A DNA stretch of 64,000 nt from JANQLU01 sp964434955 (lineage in GTDB: Bacteria; Planctomycetota; Planctomycetia; Pirellulales; Pirellulaceae): NCBI GenBank assembly GCA_964434955.1, contig CAYSXI010000005.1:1-64000 (forward strand). The letters run 5' to 3'. How positions within the stretch are numbered: position 1 is the stretch's first letter; every line of letters starts with the position of its first letter. A program made the position numbers and the translations under genes. Positions 36,779-45,644 of the stretch are shown in pieces. Under the pieces are notes generated by a model. The model did no database searches, was not told the origin of the DNA, and was given only the letters and a program-made list of their open reading frames with translations.

Positions 36779-38877
36779 TTGCTGATCTCTTCAGAGTAAA
36801 GCGGTAATCCGGCAAAACAGAGTGCCGCACTGTGATGTTTGCCCTCGCGTTCCATGATTTGCCCAAGGTAGTGGAGCGCCTTTCGGGTCATCTGCGGGCT
36901 GGAATCTTGCTGAAGGAGTTGAAAACAAATGGACTTGCAGGTTTTCAGGTCACCTTCAAGAAATTTTGTTTTCAGTCGACGAGACAATTCCAGTTGTTCA
37001 GCTGAAATACTGGAACCCTGAAACTGACCGAACAGCTTCGAGTTGAGTTCGATTTGGGGATTCGCTGAATACAGCTGACCGGCCTGTTCGAGCGCGTAAT
37101 TTCGAAGCCCCCGGTCCACGTCCGAGACGACCAACTCGAGGAGCGTTTCGATCGCGCGATTGACAAATCCAAACTCGCGATACGCTCGGCTCACGAGAAG
37201 CTTGGCTTCCGGAAAGCGGTTCAGCATTTCATCCCGGGTGTTTCCCAACGCGCGGATCAACTCACCCGGCGAAGGATCTTGCCCGGCATCCTTGTTGGCT
37301 TCGTATCGAGCAAGCGAGTTCAAAAAAGAAGCAAAGTCGTATGATTCCTCTTTGATCGATTGCCGGTTGGCGGCCAGAGCCTGGTTGGCGGAGTAATATT
37401 TCCCCTCCAACAAATAGCCCATCGCCAGACGCAGTGCGGCTTCGGATTTCAGATCTTTGTCGAGTGCCGCACCGACGGCCCGGGAACTGACTCGCACAGA
37501 CGTTGAAAAATCCTGTTCATTGACCGCGATTTTGGATACCAGAATCAGCGCGATCGCCGAAGCGTCACCGACCGCAAGGTCGTCTGCCGTCCAGTAGAGA
37601 GCCCGCTTTGCCTGAATGGCTTGGTCAAGCTGATAGTAACATTTTCCCAAGTTGATCGATGCGGCGTGCCGGATCGAACGTGTGGTCGCAATGTCTTGTA
37701 CGATTTCGCGATAGATGCCGACGCAATCCAGAAAGCGTGAACCGCTCATAAGCAGATTGGCATACGCCAGTCGGGATTCGCCTGCCAGGTAGATTTCCGA
37801 ATGTCGAAAAAGCGAGTTCTGCAAGAACAAAGCTGCCTGCTCGCGCAAGAACACGTCTCGCTCCGTCTCGGGCATCTCTTCCAAAGAAATTATCTCCAGG
37901 CTGGATTCTGTCTGTCGCCACGAAAGTTGAAGTGGCGCCGTTAGCCAATGCATCAACAACGGAAATGAAATTCGCTCGACAGATATTTTTCGACCATTGG
38001 ACTCCAACGAAGCTTTTGCAAGCCGCGAAACGCTCACTTTGATTTCGCAAAGGTTGGCGACTTGAACCAGGACATCTTTGGATGATGCGCTCGATGATCG
38101 AACTCGAAACAATCGGTTGGAAACATCAGGCGTTACATTCAACGCCTGAATATCAAATTCATTTCGAAGGTTTCGAACAGGATTGACTTCCTGCGGATTC
38201 TCTACGCCTGCGCCGTTTTGTTTTGAATGCTGTAACATTCCATTGATCAGCGCGAGCGTGCCAACCAGATGGTGCGAAGATTCCGTTCTCGTCGGGGAAA
38301 ACATGTCAGCGACTAACGCCTGGTCAGGCAGAAGCGAGTTTGCATATTGAATGGCCAGGAGGTGAGTGCAAAGTGCAACGGACGGATCGTTTTGCCCCTG
38401 GTCCATTGCCAGGTGCCAAAGCAGTCCTCGACTTTGGGCCCGTTTCCCCAGCGCATCGTCTGATTGCGCCAAGAGAAACATCGCCAGGCGCTGGAGTTTG
38501 GGACTGACGGATAACTCGCTGGCTCTCTGGTAGAGCTGGCTCGACTTCGACCAGTCGTTTGCCAACTGGTTGGCCAAACCGAGTTTTATGATCGCTTCAA
38601 AATCATTGGGTTGATCGCGAACGGCTTTCTGTAGAAACAGCTTCGCCTGGCTTATTTGGCCGTGACGCATCGACTGTTCGCCGCGTTGAATCCAGTTGAC
38701 TTGGACTCCTGCGTTCTCTGTCGTGAACTTACTTAGAAATGCCTGGTTTTCAACATGCGCAGAATCATCGGTTCGCGTCGATTGACCAGAGATTAGCCAA
38801 GACACACCCATCCCGATGGCGATTCCGTTGAGATACATCGTCAACGAAAAGCCGACTATTTTCAAAATGGCCCACAT
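36775..38877 (-). CDS. Membrane-anchored TPR-repeat protein of the flagellar cluster
   Basis: A 700-residue protein with one N-terminal membrane segment (IVGFSLTMYLNGIAIGMGVS) and a long helical region with many TPR-like pairs (GQISQAKLFLQKAVRDQPND, NDWSKSSQLYQRASEL; also near residues 400-480 and 600-690). Most of it should lie in the periplasm. It is the first gene of the three-gene set that reaches fliK. Epsilonproteobacterial motors recruit TPR scaffold proteins (PflA/PflB) around the stator ring; this protein could play a similar role, by architecture only. I chose the ATG at 38877; a TTG at 38892 is an alternative. Confidence 0.65.
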   Translation of the reverse strand: MWAILKIVGFSLTMYLNGIAIGMGVSWLISGQSTRTDDSAHVENQAFLSKFTTENAGVQVNWIQRGEQSMRHGQISQAKLFLQKAVRDQPNDFEAIIKLGLANQLANDWSKSSQLYQRASELSVSPKLQRLAMFLLAQSDDALGKRAQSRGLLWHLAMDQGQNDPSVALCTHLLAIQYANSLLPDQALVADMFSPTRTESSHHLVGTLALINGMLQHSKQNGAGVENPQEVNPVRNLRNEFDIQALNVTPDVSNRLFRVRSSSASSKDVLVQVANLCEIKVSVSRLAKASLESNGRKISVERISFPLLMHWLTAPLQLSWRQTESSLEIISLEEMPETERDVFLREQAALFLQNSLFRHSEIYLAGESRLAYANLLMSGSRFLDCVGIYREIVQDIATTRSIRHAASINLGKCYYQLDQAIQAKRALYWTADDLAVGDASAIALILVSKIAVNEQDFSTSVRVSSRAVGAALDKDLKSEAALRLAMGYLLEGKYYSANQALAANRQSIKEESYDFASFLNSLARYEANKDAGQDPSPGELIRALGNTRDEMLNRFPEAKLLVSRAYREFGFVNRAIETLLELVVSDVDRGLRNYALEQAGQLYSANPQIELNSKLFGQFQGSSISAEQLELSRRLKTKFLEGDLKTCKSICFQLLQQDSSPQMTRKALHYLGQIMEREGKHHSAALCFAGLPLYSEEISK

Positions 38878-38976
38878 GGTGAACTCAACCAATCTGCCCT
38901 TCGGCGGTTCACGGCTCCGCTGCTAGCGGCGCGATACTTCCTCGATGATCAGGATATTCCTCCTAATCGGAACATT

Positions 38977-39003
38977 TTATCGACACGATTGGCTCTAAAA
39001 CTT
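38977..39003 (-). promoter_or_regulatory. Candidate sigma-28 promoter of the TPR operon
   Basis: On the minus strand GTCGATAA (7 of 8 matches to GCCGATAA) occurs at 38984-38977. With the standard 15-base spacing the -35 tetramer is AAGT rather than TAAA; TCAA fits better only at 17 bases. It is about 100 bases upstream of the TPR gene start. A suggestive but imperfect match. Confidence 0.3.
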
Positions 39004-39020
39004 GAGAGTTGCGCCGAAAA
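38996..39020 (+). promoter_or_regulatory. Candidate sigma-28 promoter of the FlgM-like and flagellin genes
   Basis: TAAA (38996-38999) is followed after 13 bases by GCCGAAAA (39013-39020), close to TAAA-N15-GCCGATAA but two bases short in spacing. It would start transcription near 39027, about 57 bases before the FlgM-like ATG, and could carry on to flagellin. It overlaps the opposite-strand candidate, forming a compact divergent region. Confidence 0.35.
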
Positions 39021-39083
39021 AGCAAGTCGCCGAGAAATGGACCGATTACCTTCCTGACCACTTGGTTTCATTTGGAGTTTGTC

Positions 39084-39380
39084 ATGAATATTCAAAACAT
39101 CAACTCCGGTGGCGGCCCGTCTAACCGACGAGACCTCGCCCGCGTTGATAAAGGACATTTGGACCAAACTGTACCCAATGCACCCCATTCAGCTAGCAAA
39201 GGGTCGGCGAATGTCGATCCGTCGCTACCGACCAACTTGAAAGAGTTGTCAAAGCAGTTTGAGAAAATTGCTGACGTACGAATTGAAGTTGTCGAAGGAG
39301 CAACGCAGAAGTTGGAGAACGGTGGATATAACCAGCGTCAAGTGGCAGTGGACACCGCAAAAGCGCTACTCGGCCTCTAA
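39084..39380 (+). CDS. FlgM-like small protein upstream of flagellin
   Basis: A 98-residue protein. The C-terminal half is helical (LPTNLKELSKQFEKIADVRI, EVVEGATQKLENGGYNQRQV, then AVDTAKALLGL), resembling the anti-sigma-28 factor FlgM, where R-x-x-x-V...I-x-x-G-x-Y is followed by a final helix ending in LL. The N-terminal half is Asn/Gly/Ser-rich and probably disordered, also as in FlgM. FlgM holds FliA inactive until the hook is complete and is then exported. I chose the ATG at 39084, preceded by GGAG. Position directly before flagellin supports the idea, but similarity is weak; another small flagellar protein is possible. Confidence 0.4.
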   Translation: MNIQNINSGGGPSNRRDLARVDKGHLDQTVPNAPHSASKGSANVDPSLPTNLKELSKQFEKIADVRIEVVEGATQKLENGGYNQRQVAVDTAKALLGL

Positions 39381-39491
39381 ACGATAGAGGTTGGGCTCAG
39401 GTTTTTCGGGCTAATTTCGATGTTTCTCGATCTAGGATGGATCAGACCGCGGACGGAATCGCAAGCATTTACAAACTTGGGAGAAGAATAG

Positions 39492-40910
39492 ATGAGTTTG
39501 AAGCTTGCTAACAATGTCAGCGCTCTTTCAGCGCAACACAACTTGGGGCGGTCATCGGCCGCACTCAGCAAATCATTGGAACGACTTTCCTCTGGTTTGA
39601 AAATCAATCGAGGTGCTGACGGACCTGCGGGCTTGGTCATCTCGGAAAAGCAACGGGCACAAATCGCCGGTTTGCGACAAGCGATCGACAACACGGAAAA
39701 AGGCGTTTCAGTCGTCCAAACGGCGGAAGGTGCTTTGACCGAAATCAACAACCTGTTGGTGAAGATTCGAGGCCTGGCACTGGATTCGGCGAACTCCGGC
39801 GTGAATGACGACGATGCACTCGCGGCCAACCAAGCGGAAATCACCAACGCATTGGATACCATCAATCGTGTTGCCAACAACACTCAATTCGGTACCAAGA
39901 AATTGCTTGACGGTTCGGCTGGTACCAACGGTACAACGACGAACGCTAACGTGACTTACCTGACTTCCAGCGACGCTACGGCAGCTGGTAGTTACGCCAT
40001 CAACGTTACCACTGCAGCCACGCGTGGTGAAGTGATCGCGACAACCGCACAAGCGGCGACGCTTTTGGCTCAAGACGAAACGATCACCGTCAATGGCGTC
40101 AACATCACGTTGACGGCCGGCCTGGATCGTGCGGGTGTTCAATCTCGAATCAACGAGTTCACCGGCCAAACCGGTGTTGTTGCCGAGGATGACAACGCAA
40201 CCGCAACGGCAACTCGACTTCGAACCGTCGACTTCGGATCGGACGCTTCCGTCGAAGTGGTATCGAACCAATCAGGTGCGGGCAGTGCAGGTTTCACGAC
40301 AAGTTCACAAACCGGAACGGGTGGAAACATTGCAGGAACCATCGGTGGTTCGGCAGCGTCTGGCAACGGTAACATCCTGACGGGAACGGCAGGTAGCTCG
40401 ATCGGCGTATCGATTCAGATCGCAGAAGCTGCTGACGCTCAAACATCGGCATCAGGTGCTCTGGGCTCCGTCACCATCACCGACAACTCGCTGACTTTCC
40501 AAATCGGTGCCAACCAAAACCAAACGGTTGACATCTCGATTGACAAAGTGAACCCAACCTCTTTGGGTGTTGGATTGACAAACAATCAGTTCAACAGCTT
40601 GGCCGACATCGATGTCACGTCATCGGCAAAAGCTCAAGACACATTGGCAATCGTCGACGAAGCGATCGATGAAATCACGAACATTCGTGGTAACCTTGGT
40701 GCGTTCCAGCAAAACACGCTGGAATCGACTGCGAACAACCTGCGGTCAACGCTGGAAAATACCGTGAACGCTGAGTCAACGATTCGTGACACGGATTTCG
40801 CTGAAGAAATCAGTAACTTCACGCGACAACAAGTACTGGTACAAGCAGGTACTTCTGTACTTTCGAATGCCAACTCGACTTCCCAGTTGGTGTTGTCACT
40901 GCTTGGCTAG
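39492..40910 (+). CDS. fliC: Flagellin
   Basis: A 472-residue protein with both conserved flagellin ends: N-terminal NNVSALSAQHNLGRSSAALS with SLERLSSGLKINRGADGPAG and GLVISEKQRAQIAGLRQAID, and C-terminal STIRDTDFAEEISNFTRQQV followed by a final amphipathic helix (SNANSTSQLVLSLLG). The central part (about 150-370) is Thr/Ala/Gly/Asn-rich and surface-exposed in the filament. The chain forms the helical filament after export through the hook and capping by FliD. GGGAG lies before the ATG. It sits between the FlgM-like gene and fliD and ends with its own terminator, consistent with very high expression. Confidence 0.97.
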   Translation: MSLKLANNVSALSAQHNLGRSSAALSKSLERLSSGLKINRGADGPAGLVISEKQRAQIAGLRQAIDNTEKGVSVVQTAEGALTEINNLLVKIRGLALDSANSGVNDDDALAANQAEITNALDTINRVANNTQFGTKKLLDGSAGTNGTTTNANVTYLTSSDATAAGSYAINVTTAATRGEVIATTAQAATLLAQDETITVNGVNITLTAGLDRAGVQSRINEFTGQTGVVAEDDNATATATRLRTVDFGSDASVEVVSNQSGAGSAGFTTSSQTGTGGNIAGTIGGSAASGNGNILTGTAGSSIGVSIQIAEAADAQTSASGALGSVTITDNSLTFQIGANQNQTVDISIDKVNPTSLGVGLTNNQFNSLADIDVTSSAKAQDTLAIVDEAIDEITNIRGNLGAFQQNTLESTANNLRSTLENTVNAESTIRDTDFAEEISNFTRQQVLVQAGTSVLSNANSTSQLVLSLLG

Positions 40911-40929
40911 TCAAAGCGTAGCAAAATCC

Positions 40930-40964
40930 AAAAGGCGATCGATCTCGGTCGCCTTTTATTTTGC
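40930..40964 (+). terminator. Rho-independent terminator after flagellin
   Basis: A 12-bp stem with one G-U pair (AAAAGGCGATCG at 40930-40941, CGGTCGCCTTTT at 40946-40957) and a 4-base loop is followed by ATTTTGC. It lies 20 bases after the flagellin stop and 26 bases before the fliD ATG, so fliD is transcribed by read-through or from its own promoter. Confidence 0.88.
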
Positions 40965-40989
40965 ATTTGCCTAAGAAGGGATCAAGGTT

Positions 40990-42978
40990 ATGACGCTTTC
41001 TATTGACGGACTCGTATCAGGAATCGACACTGCAACGCTCGTAGAGGGCCTGGTATCGATTCAACAATCCCAGGTCTCGCGACTCACGTCTCAGAAAGAC
41101 GAGATCGTCGCTCAGCAAACCGCCTTCAAAGGCATTGAAGCCCAGCTCCTTTCTCTGCGAGGCAAGCTCTCTGCCCTCGGTCGAAGCCAGAACAACATCT
41201 TTGATGCCAAACTGGCAACCGTCAGCGACGAATCGTTGGTCCAGGTTTCCGCGTCCGGAAGCGCGATCAACGGCAGCTACAACATCACGGTCAACTCACT
41301 CGCCACAGCGCATCAAGTCGCGTCTCAAACTTTCTCCGAACCCGAATCACAAATCACGCAAGGAACTTTGACGATCCAGGTTGGAAACGGTTCGTCCGTC
41401 GACGTAACGATCGACAGTTCCAACAACACCGTTCAGGGACTGGTCGACGCGATCAACTTCAATAGCGACGACGTATTCGCTTCTTTGATTACCGACTCCA
41501 GCGGCACGCGAATCTTGCTAACCGGGCAGGACTCAGGCGCTGCCAACACGATCACCATCACGAATAATCTCGGGGCCTCGTCCGGCGAAGCCATTCAGCC
41601 TGATTTCTCCGGTGATCCGGTTCAACAAGCGGCAGACGCTTCGATCACCGTTGGTTCAGGAACCGGTGCCTTAACCATTACAAACTCAACAAACCAGTTT
41701 GACAATGTTTTCGAAGGCGTCGCGATCAACGTGATCGGCGCCGATCCTGGCAAGGAAATTTCGATCTCCATCAACAACGACAACCAGGCGATTGAGGAAG
41801 CCGTCCAAGGATTCGTCGAATCTTTCAATTCGTTGATGTCCTACATCGACACGCAAACCGATTACAACGTCGACAATGAATCGGGGGGGCCACTGATTGG
41901 TAACCGTTCGACGTTGTCGATTCAGAATGACCTTCGAAACCGGCTTGTATTTTCAATTCCCGGGCTCGACTCCACGATGAATCAACTTTCGGCTGTCGGA
42001 ATTCAATTCAACGATAGCGGCCAGCTGTTCCTCAACTCGGCGGAACTTCAGCAAGCGATCAATGGTGACGTCGAGGGCGTTACTTCCCAGGACGTCAAAC
42101 GACTGTTCTCACTTGACGGGCAAACAGAAACAACCGGCATTGAGTTTTTGCTTGGAAGTTCTCGCACCCAGGCCTCTGCGACCCCTTACGAAGTCGATAT
42201 CACGCAAGCCGCTGAGCGAGCCGAAGTCGAAAGCAAGTCGGTTGCCGCAAGTGTCGTAATCGATTCGTCCAACGATACGTTTTCACTGGCGATCGACGGA
42301 AAATCCACCGGCCAGCTGACCCTGACCCATGGCACCTACACCCGCGAAGAGATCGCAGAACACCTGGAACAACAGATCAACAACTCCTCCGAACTCAGCG
42401 GACAATCCGTTGAAGTTTACGCGGTCAATGATCAACTCAAGATTCGTTCCAATACTTACGGCTCGCAATCGGAAATCAACTCACTAACGGGAACCGCACT
42501 TTCCGTTCTTGCGCTTGACGATGCTCCCTCGGACACCGGCCAGGATGTTGTCGGGCGATTCATCGTTGATGGGCAGATTGAAGAGGCCACGGGAAGCGGG
42601 CGGCTTCTGACGGGTTCCCCCGACAATGCCAATACCGCCGACATTCAACTTCGCGTCACCCTCAATGCTTCACAGGTCGTCAATGGTTCCGAAACCAACC
42701 TCACGGTCACACGGGGATTCGCATCACAACTGGACCAACTGATCTCGGACTTCCTGGATCCGGCCGACGGAAAAATCAAGACGACTGACGACAGTTTTCA
42801 GGAGCAAATTGAATCGGTCGAGGCTTCCATCAAATCGACGGAAGAACTAATGCAAAGCAAAACCGACTCGCTGCTTGCAGAGTTTGCAGCAATGGAACGT
42901 GCTTTGAGCCAGTTGCAGAATCAAGCCAGCTTCCTCGCCTCTCAGTTTGGCGCCGCTAGCGCATTGCCGACGAGCTAA
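40990..42978 (+). CDS. fliD: Flagellar filament cap protein FliD (HAP2)
   Basis: A 662-residue protein. The N-terminal signature ISIDGLVSGIDT-type sequence (LSIDGLVSGIDTATLVEGLV) and coiled coil (QQSQVSRLTSQKDEIVAQQT, FKGIEAQLLSLRGKLSALG), the FliD_C-type region (EISISINNDNQAIEEAVQGF, VESFNSLMSYIDTQTDYN) and the C-terminal coiled coil (EQIESVEASIKSTEELMQSK, AAMERALSQLQNQASFLASQ) are all present. FliD caps the filament tip and folds flagellin monomers as they emerge. It directly follows flagellin. It is longer than the 470-residue Salmonella protein because of an extended middle region. Confidence 0.96.
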   Translation: MTLSIDGLVSGIDTATLVEGLVSIQQSQVSRLTSQKDEIVAQQTAFKGIEAQLLSLRGKLSALGRSQNNIFDAKLATVSDESLVQVSASGSAINGSYNITVNSLATAHQVASQTFSEPESQITQGTLTIQVGNGSSVDVTIDSSNNTVQGLVDAINFNSDDVFASLITDSSGTRILLTGQDSGAANTITITNNLGASSGEAIQPDFSGDPVQQAADASITVGSGTGALTITNSTNQFDNVFEGVAINVIGADPGKEISISINNDNQAIEEAVQGFVESFNSLMSYIDTQTDYNVDNESGGPLIGNRSTLSIQNDLRNRLVFSIPGLDSTMNQLSAVGIQFNDSGQLFLNSAELQQAINGDVEGVTSQDVKRLFSLDGQTETTGIEFLLGSSRTQASATPYEVDITQAAERAEVESKSVAASVVIDSSNDTFSLAIDGKSTGQLTLTHGTYTREEIAEHLEQQINNSSELSGQSVEVYAVNDQLKIRSNTYGSQSEINSLTGTALSVLALDDAPSDTGQDVVGRFIVDGQIEEATGSGRLLTGSPDNANTADIQLRVTLNASQVVNGSETNLTVTRGFASQLDQLISDFLDPADGKIKTTDDSFQEQIESVEASIKSTEELMQSKTDSLLAEFAAMERALSQLQNQASFLASQFGAASALPTS

Positions 42979-43000
42979 CCTATCGGTTGTCCGACCGAAC

Positions 43001-43675
43001 TTAGTTCGGCTGTCCGTTTCCGGGATTCAGCAGTCCGTGAGTTGTATCGCGAGCCACAAACCCCGCAAAAATTCTCGGGCTATCCTGAGCCCAGGTCTGG
43101 GCATCCATGTCGAGACTCAAGTTCTGAATGTAGCACTGAAACCGTGCTTGATCCGAAGGACGTTTCAAGTCCCACGTTCCCGATACAGAATTGGCGACCA
43201 CCGATTCATGTGTATGGATCAGGTAGCACGAAAGATCCGCCGATTGGGGCGCGTAAGCTCGCCGAACCTCGAGGTTGGAAAACAGAACGGCGTCCGCGCG
43301 ATACTCGCGATGCATTCTGGCCAGGAACCGTTCGTCCAATGAACCCCGCGTAACGAGATTCTGCTGACACCAGACCAAATCATTTTGTGAGAGCTCGATG
43401 ATTTCGATTCCGCTGAACGCGGAAAGCTGTTGTGACACTTCTTGTCGCAGCTGATTGGCAAACTCCCAGTGGTTTCTTCGGCTTTGAATCGGCAGCACGA
43501 CGATTCGGCGAATCGAAGGCTGAACGGCCCGCTGATAAACCCGAAGATTGGGCGTCTTGTTGAAAACTTGCGGGGCATCATTCACTTGACATCCGAGGAA
43601 TTGACATCCCAGGAAAGCGGCCATCAGACAAAGTCCCACGAGGCCGAGCCGTTTACGTCGGATAGCATCACTCAT
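43001..43675 (-). CDS. Lipoprotein of the fliA operon, FlgO/GNA1162-like
   Basis: A 224-residue protein with an N-terminal lipoprotein-like signal (LVGLCLMAAFLGCQFLGCQ; Cys near residue 24 or 29). The body starts with RRIVVLPIQSRRNHWEFANQ, then LRQEVSQQLSAFSGIEIIEL and ADAVLFSNLEVRRAY, a pattern like FlgO/CsgG/GNA1162-related lipoproteins (a strand giving VVLP, then a helix binding an oligomeric partner). Flagellar FlgO-like lipoproteins sit at the outer-membrane ring. It is the last gene of the minus-strand operon after fliA and overlaps the previous gene by four bases. The match is by pattern only. Confidence 0.6.
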   Translation of the reverse strand: MSDAIRRKRLGLVGLCLMAAFLGCQFLGCQVNDAPQVFNKTPNLRVYQRAVQPSIRRIVVLPIQSRRNHWEFANQLRQEVSQQLSAFSGIEIIELSQNDLVWCQQNLVTRGSLDERFLARMHREYRADAVLFSNLEVRRAYAPQSADLSCYLIHTHESVVANSVSGTWDLKRPSDQARFQCYIQNLSLDMDAQTWAQDSPRIFAGFVARDTTHGLLNPGNGQPN

Positions 43676-44661
43676 GGTTGGTTCCCCCGATTGGGATTCG
43701 GCAACGTTTCCATGCCTGATGCTCCAACTTGATCGCCGGAAATTGCCTGCTTGAGCCTTTTTAACATCTCGTTGGCTCGATCGGTTGATTCGTAGTCGCG
43801 CATGTTGATTTTCTTGAGCTCGTCTCGGAGCATTTGATTCTCTTTTCGAGTCACGTCGAGTTGCTTCTTCAGATAATCGATCGCTTCGGTGGCTTCATTG
43901 AGTGAATTGACCGTAAGCTGGAACTCTTGCCGCAACATCTGGTTTCTTTGATCGGCCGCGCGTAGCTCGAATTCCAGTTGCCGGATTTTCTCGAGATACT
44001 GGAGAGCCCTTTCGGTTGCCGTTTGTTTGGGACTATCCAGAAACTGGCGATGCATGGAGGGCTCATCGGAAAGGCGATAGCCGCCATGCTGCAAAGGCGG
44101 AAAGCTTTCCTTTTCCTGAACGGGACCTGGCAGAATGGACTCGCCGGGTCGAATCACTCGAACGGATTCGTCTTGAGCCCGAGCCTGGCGAACCTGTCTT
44201 CTTGTTCGGGGCGTTTGGGCGCCTGATTGGTGCTGTGCGGCAGCTGTTGGCGTGGCCGGTTGACCGTTCGGTTGAAAGCGGTCAGCCAATTGATCCGCAT
44301 TCAACCTTTCCGGAATTCCGCCCGTGGAATCTTGCACCGCAGTCTTGCTCCGCGACGAACTTGGTTTGGGCGTCATGTTGGCCATGTTGGCCGATTGCTG
44401 GTTAGCCATGCCAAGGAGATCAAGCCCCTCGGCCTTTTGATTCTGGATTGGACCGGGATCCTGGTAACCGGTTCTCTCAACTTCGGAAAGTCGACTGGAC
44501 GCGTTTCGATTGCTTTTGCGTTTTGCGGGTGCCTTGCCGGCCTCGACCATTTCGATACGAAACAGCGGTGAAGTCGTAACTCGACAACCGGTACAGGTCG
44601 CGATCAAACTGATTGCGATCGAGCAAAAGAGCACGCGCTTAAAGTATTGAATCATCGTCAT
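43672..44661 (-). CDS. Coiled-coil lipoprotein of the fliA operon
   Basis: A 329-residue protein with a lipoprotein signal (VLFCSIAISLIATCTGCRV; Cys near residue 26). A disordered Ser/Pro/Gln-rich middle (about 60-200) leads to a long coiled coil (about 210-310: ERALQYLEKIRQLEFELRAA, NSLNEATEAIDYLKKQLDVT, RKENQMLRDELKKINMRDYE). It may reach from the outer membrane towards the peptidoglycan or the rod. The family is unknown to me. It begins 12 bases after the 61-residue gene and overlaps the FlgO-like gene by four bases, so it belongs to the operon. Confidence 0.65.
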   Translation of the reverse strand: MTMIQYFKRVLFCSIAISLIATCTGCRVTTSPLFRIEMVEAGKAPAKRKSNRNASSRLSEVERTGYQDPGPIQNQKAEGLDLLGMANQQSANMANMTPKPSSSRSKTAVQDSTGGIPERLNADQLADRFQPNGQPATPTAAAQHQSGAQTPRTRRQVRQARAQDESVRVIRPGESILPGPVQEKESFPPLQHGGYRLSDEPSMHRQFLDSPKQTATERALQYLEKIRQLEFELRAADQRNQMLRQEFQLTVNSLNEATEAIDYLKKQLDVTRKENQMLRDELKKINMRDYESTDRANEMLKRLKQAISGDQVGASGMETLPNPNRGNQP

Positions 44662-44673
44662 GCTTTCGGGGGT

Positions 44674-44859
44674 TTAGTATTCGCAACGAATTTTCGTCGT
44701 GTGACCGCAGGGACAGCGAACGATGATGAACTGCACATCGTCCCCGTCGCGCACCAGCTCGACTTGTGGAGGCTCAACGGTCGCGGCTGGCCCAATCGAG
44801 ACGGGGTTTTCGGCATCGACAATGACTTCGCTACGACTAAATAGTTTTTGATCACTCAT
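44674..44859 (-). CDS. Small Cys-rich protein co-transcribed with fliA
   Basis: A 61-residue protein. The N-terminal half is a short acidic/polar segment (LFSRSEVIVDAENPVSIG); the end is VQFIIVRCPCGHTTKIRCEY, with three cysteines and a histidine that could bind zinc. No family is recognised. The ATG at 44859 overlaps the fliA stop by eight bases (ATGAGTGA), so translation is probably coupled. Co-translation with FliA would suit a small FliA regulator, but there is no direct evidence. An earlier in-frame start exists at 44886. Confidence 0.55.
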   Translation of the reverse strand: MSDQKLFSRSEVIVDAENPVSIGPAATVEPPQVELVRDGDDVQFIIVRCPCGHTTKIRCEY

Positions 44860-45616
44860 GATCGCTTTCACCTTTTTCTTTTTCACTGTCTTCTTGTTTC
44901 GCCATCATGATTTGCCGAAGGTTATACTCGGCGCGAGCCAAGAGCCTTGAAGTTCTTGACTCGGAAATGCCCAATGCCTTGCCAATTTCTTTCAACAGCA
45001 TCTGCTCAACGTGATACATCGCCAGAATGGCTCGCTCGCGTTCAGGGAGTTGTTCGATACCGTCAGCCAGTTCTTCAACCAGTTCTTCACGCTCAAGTCG
45101 CTTGGATGGACTGTTGTCTTCCATCGAAAGGGCAACATTCGCGAACCCCCCGACTTCATCCCAACTCTGGGGAGAACACACGCGCATTGCCGCCAGGCTC
45201 TCCTCAACCACTTCGATCGACAGGGACGTCGCGTCGCTGATCATCTCGGCGGTAACCGGCGGCTCGAGGTGCTCGATGGCAGCTCGAATCTCGCTGATTT
45301 GCTTCAACATTTTTTGTGGAAGGGGAGAGTTGCGTCGAAGTTCATCCACCACGGCGCCACGAATCCGCAGATAGGCGAAGGACTTGAACTTGACGCCTCG
45401 CGTTAGATCAAAATTTTGTGCGGCTTCGGTGAGACCCAATAGACCGGCAGCCGTCAGATTCTCAAAATCAACTCCGGGAGGCAGGTGCGGCAACATCGTA
45501 TGCAGTACTTGATGCACGAACTCGATGTGGTCCAGGATTAGTTTTTCCCGGATCGCATCGTCCTGCCGCGACCGATAAATATCGGATGCTGTTTTTTTGG
45601 ATTTCGTGACCGCCAT
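44852..45616 (-). CDS. fliA: RNA polymerase sigma-28 factor FliA (WhiG family)
   Basis: A 254-residue sigma factor. Region 2 (IEFVHQVLHTMLPHLPPGVD, NLTAAGLLGLTEAAQNFDL, GVKFKSFAYLRIRGAVVDEL) with the RRNSPLPQ motif, region 3 (RAAIEHLEPPVTAEMISDAT) and region 4 (LPERERAILAMYHVEQMLLK, EIGKALGISESRTSRLLARA) match FliA. It directs transcription of late flagellar genes (filament, cap, stator) from TAAA-N15-GCCGATAA promoters, one of which lies at the head of this operon. It sits downstream of flhA and a 70-residue membrane protein and is translationally coupled to the 61-residue gene. Confidence 0.95.
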   Translation of the reverse strand: MAVTKSKKTASDIYRSRQDDAIREKLILDHIEFVHQVLHTMLPHLPPGVDFENLTAAGLLGLTEAAQNFDLTRGVKFKSFAYLRIRGAVVDELRRNSPLPQKMLKQISEIRAAIEHLEPPVTAEMISDATSLSIEVVEESLAAMRVCSPQSWDEVGGFANVALSMEDNSPSKRLEREELVEELADGIEQLPERERAILAMYHVEQMLLKEIGKALGISESRTSRLLARAEYNLRQIMMAKQEDSEKEKGESDHE

Positions 45617-45644
45617 GTCCGTTCTCGTCCGTGAGATTTACCGA

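Noticed and set aside
39381..39491. Sigma-28 promoter directly before flagellin
   Set aside because: No -10 octamer with the right spacing was found; AACGATAG near 39380 has no suitable -35 element. Flagellin may be read from the promoter before the FlgM-like gene.
42995..43009. Terminator between fliD and the FlgO-like gene
   Set aside because: CCGAAC-TTA-GTTCGG forms only a 6-bp stem with a 3-base loop and no T-run on either strand; the loop contains the stop codon of the minus-strand gene.
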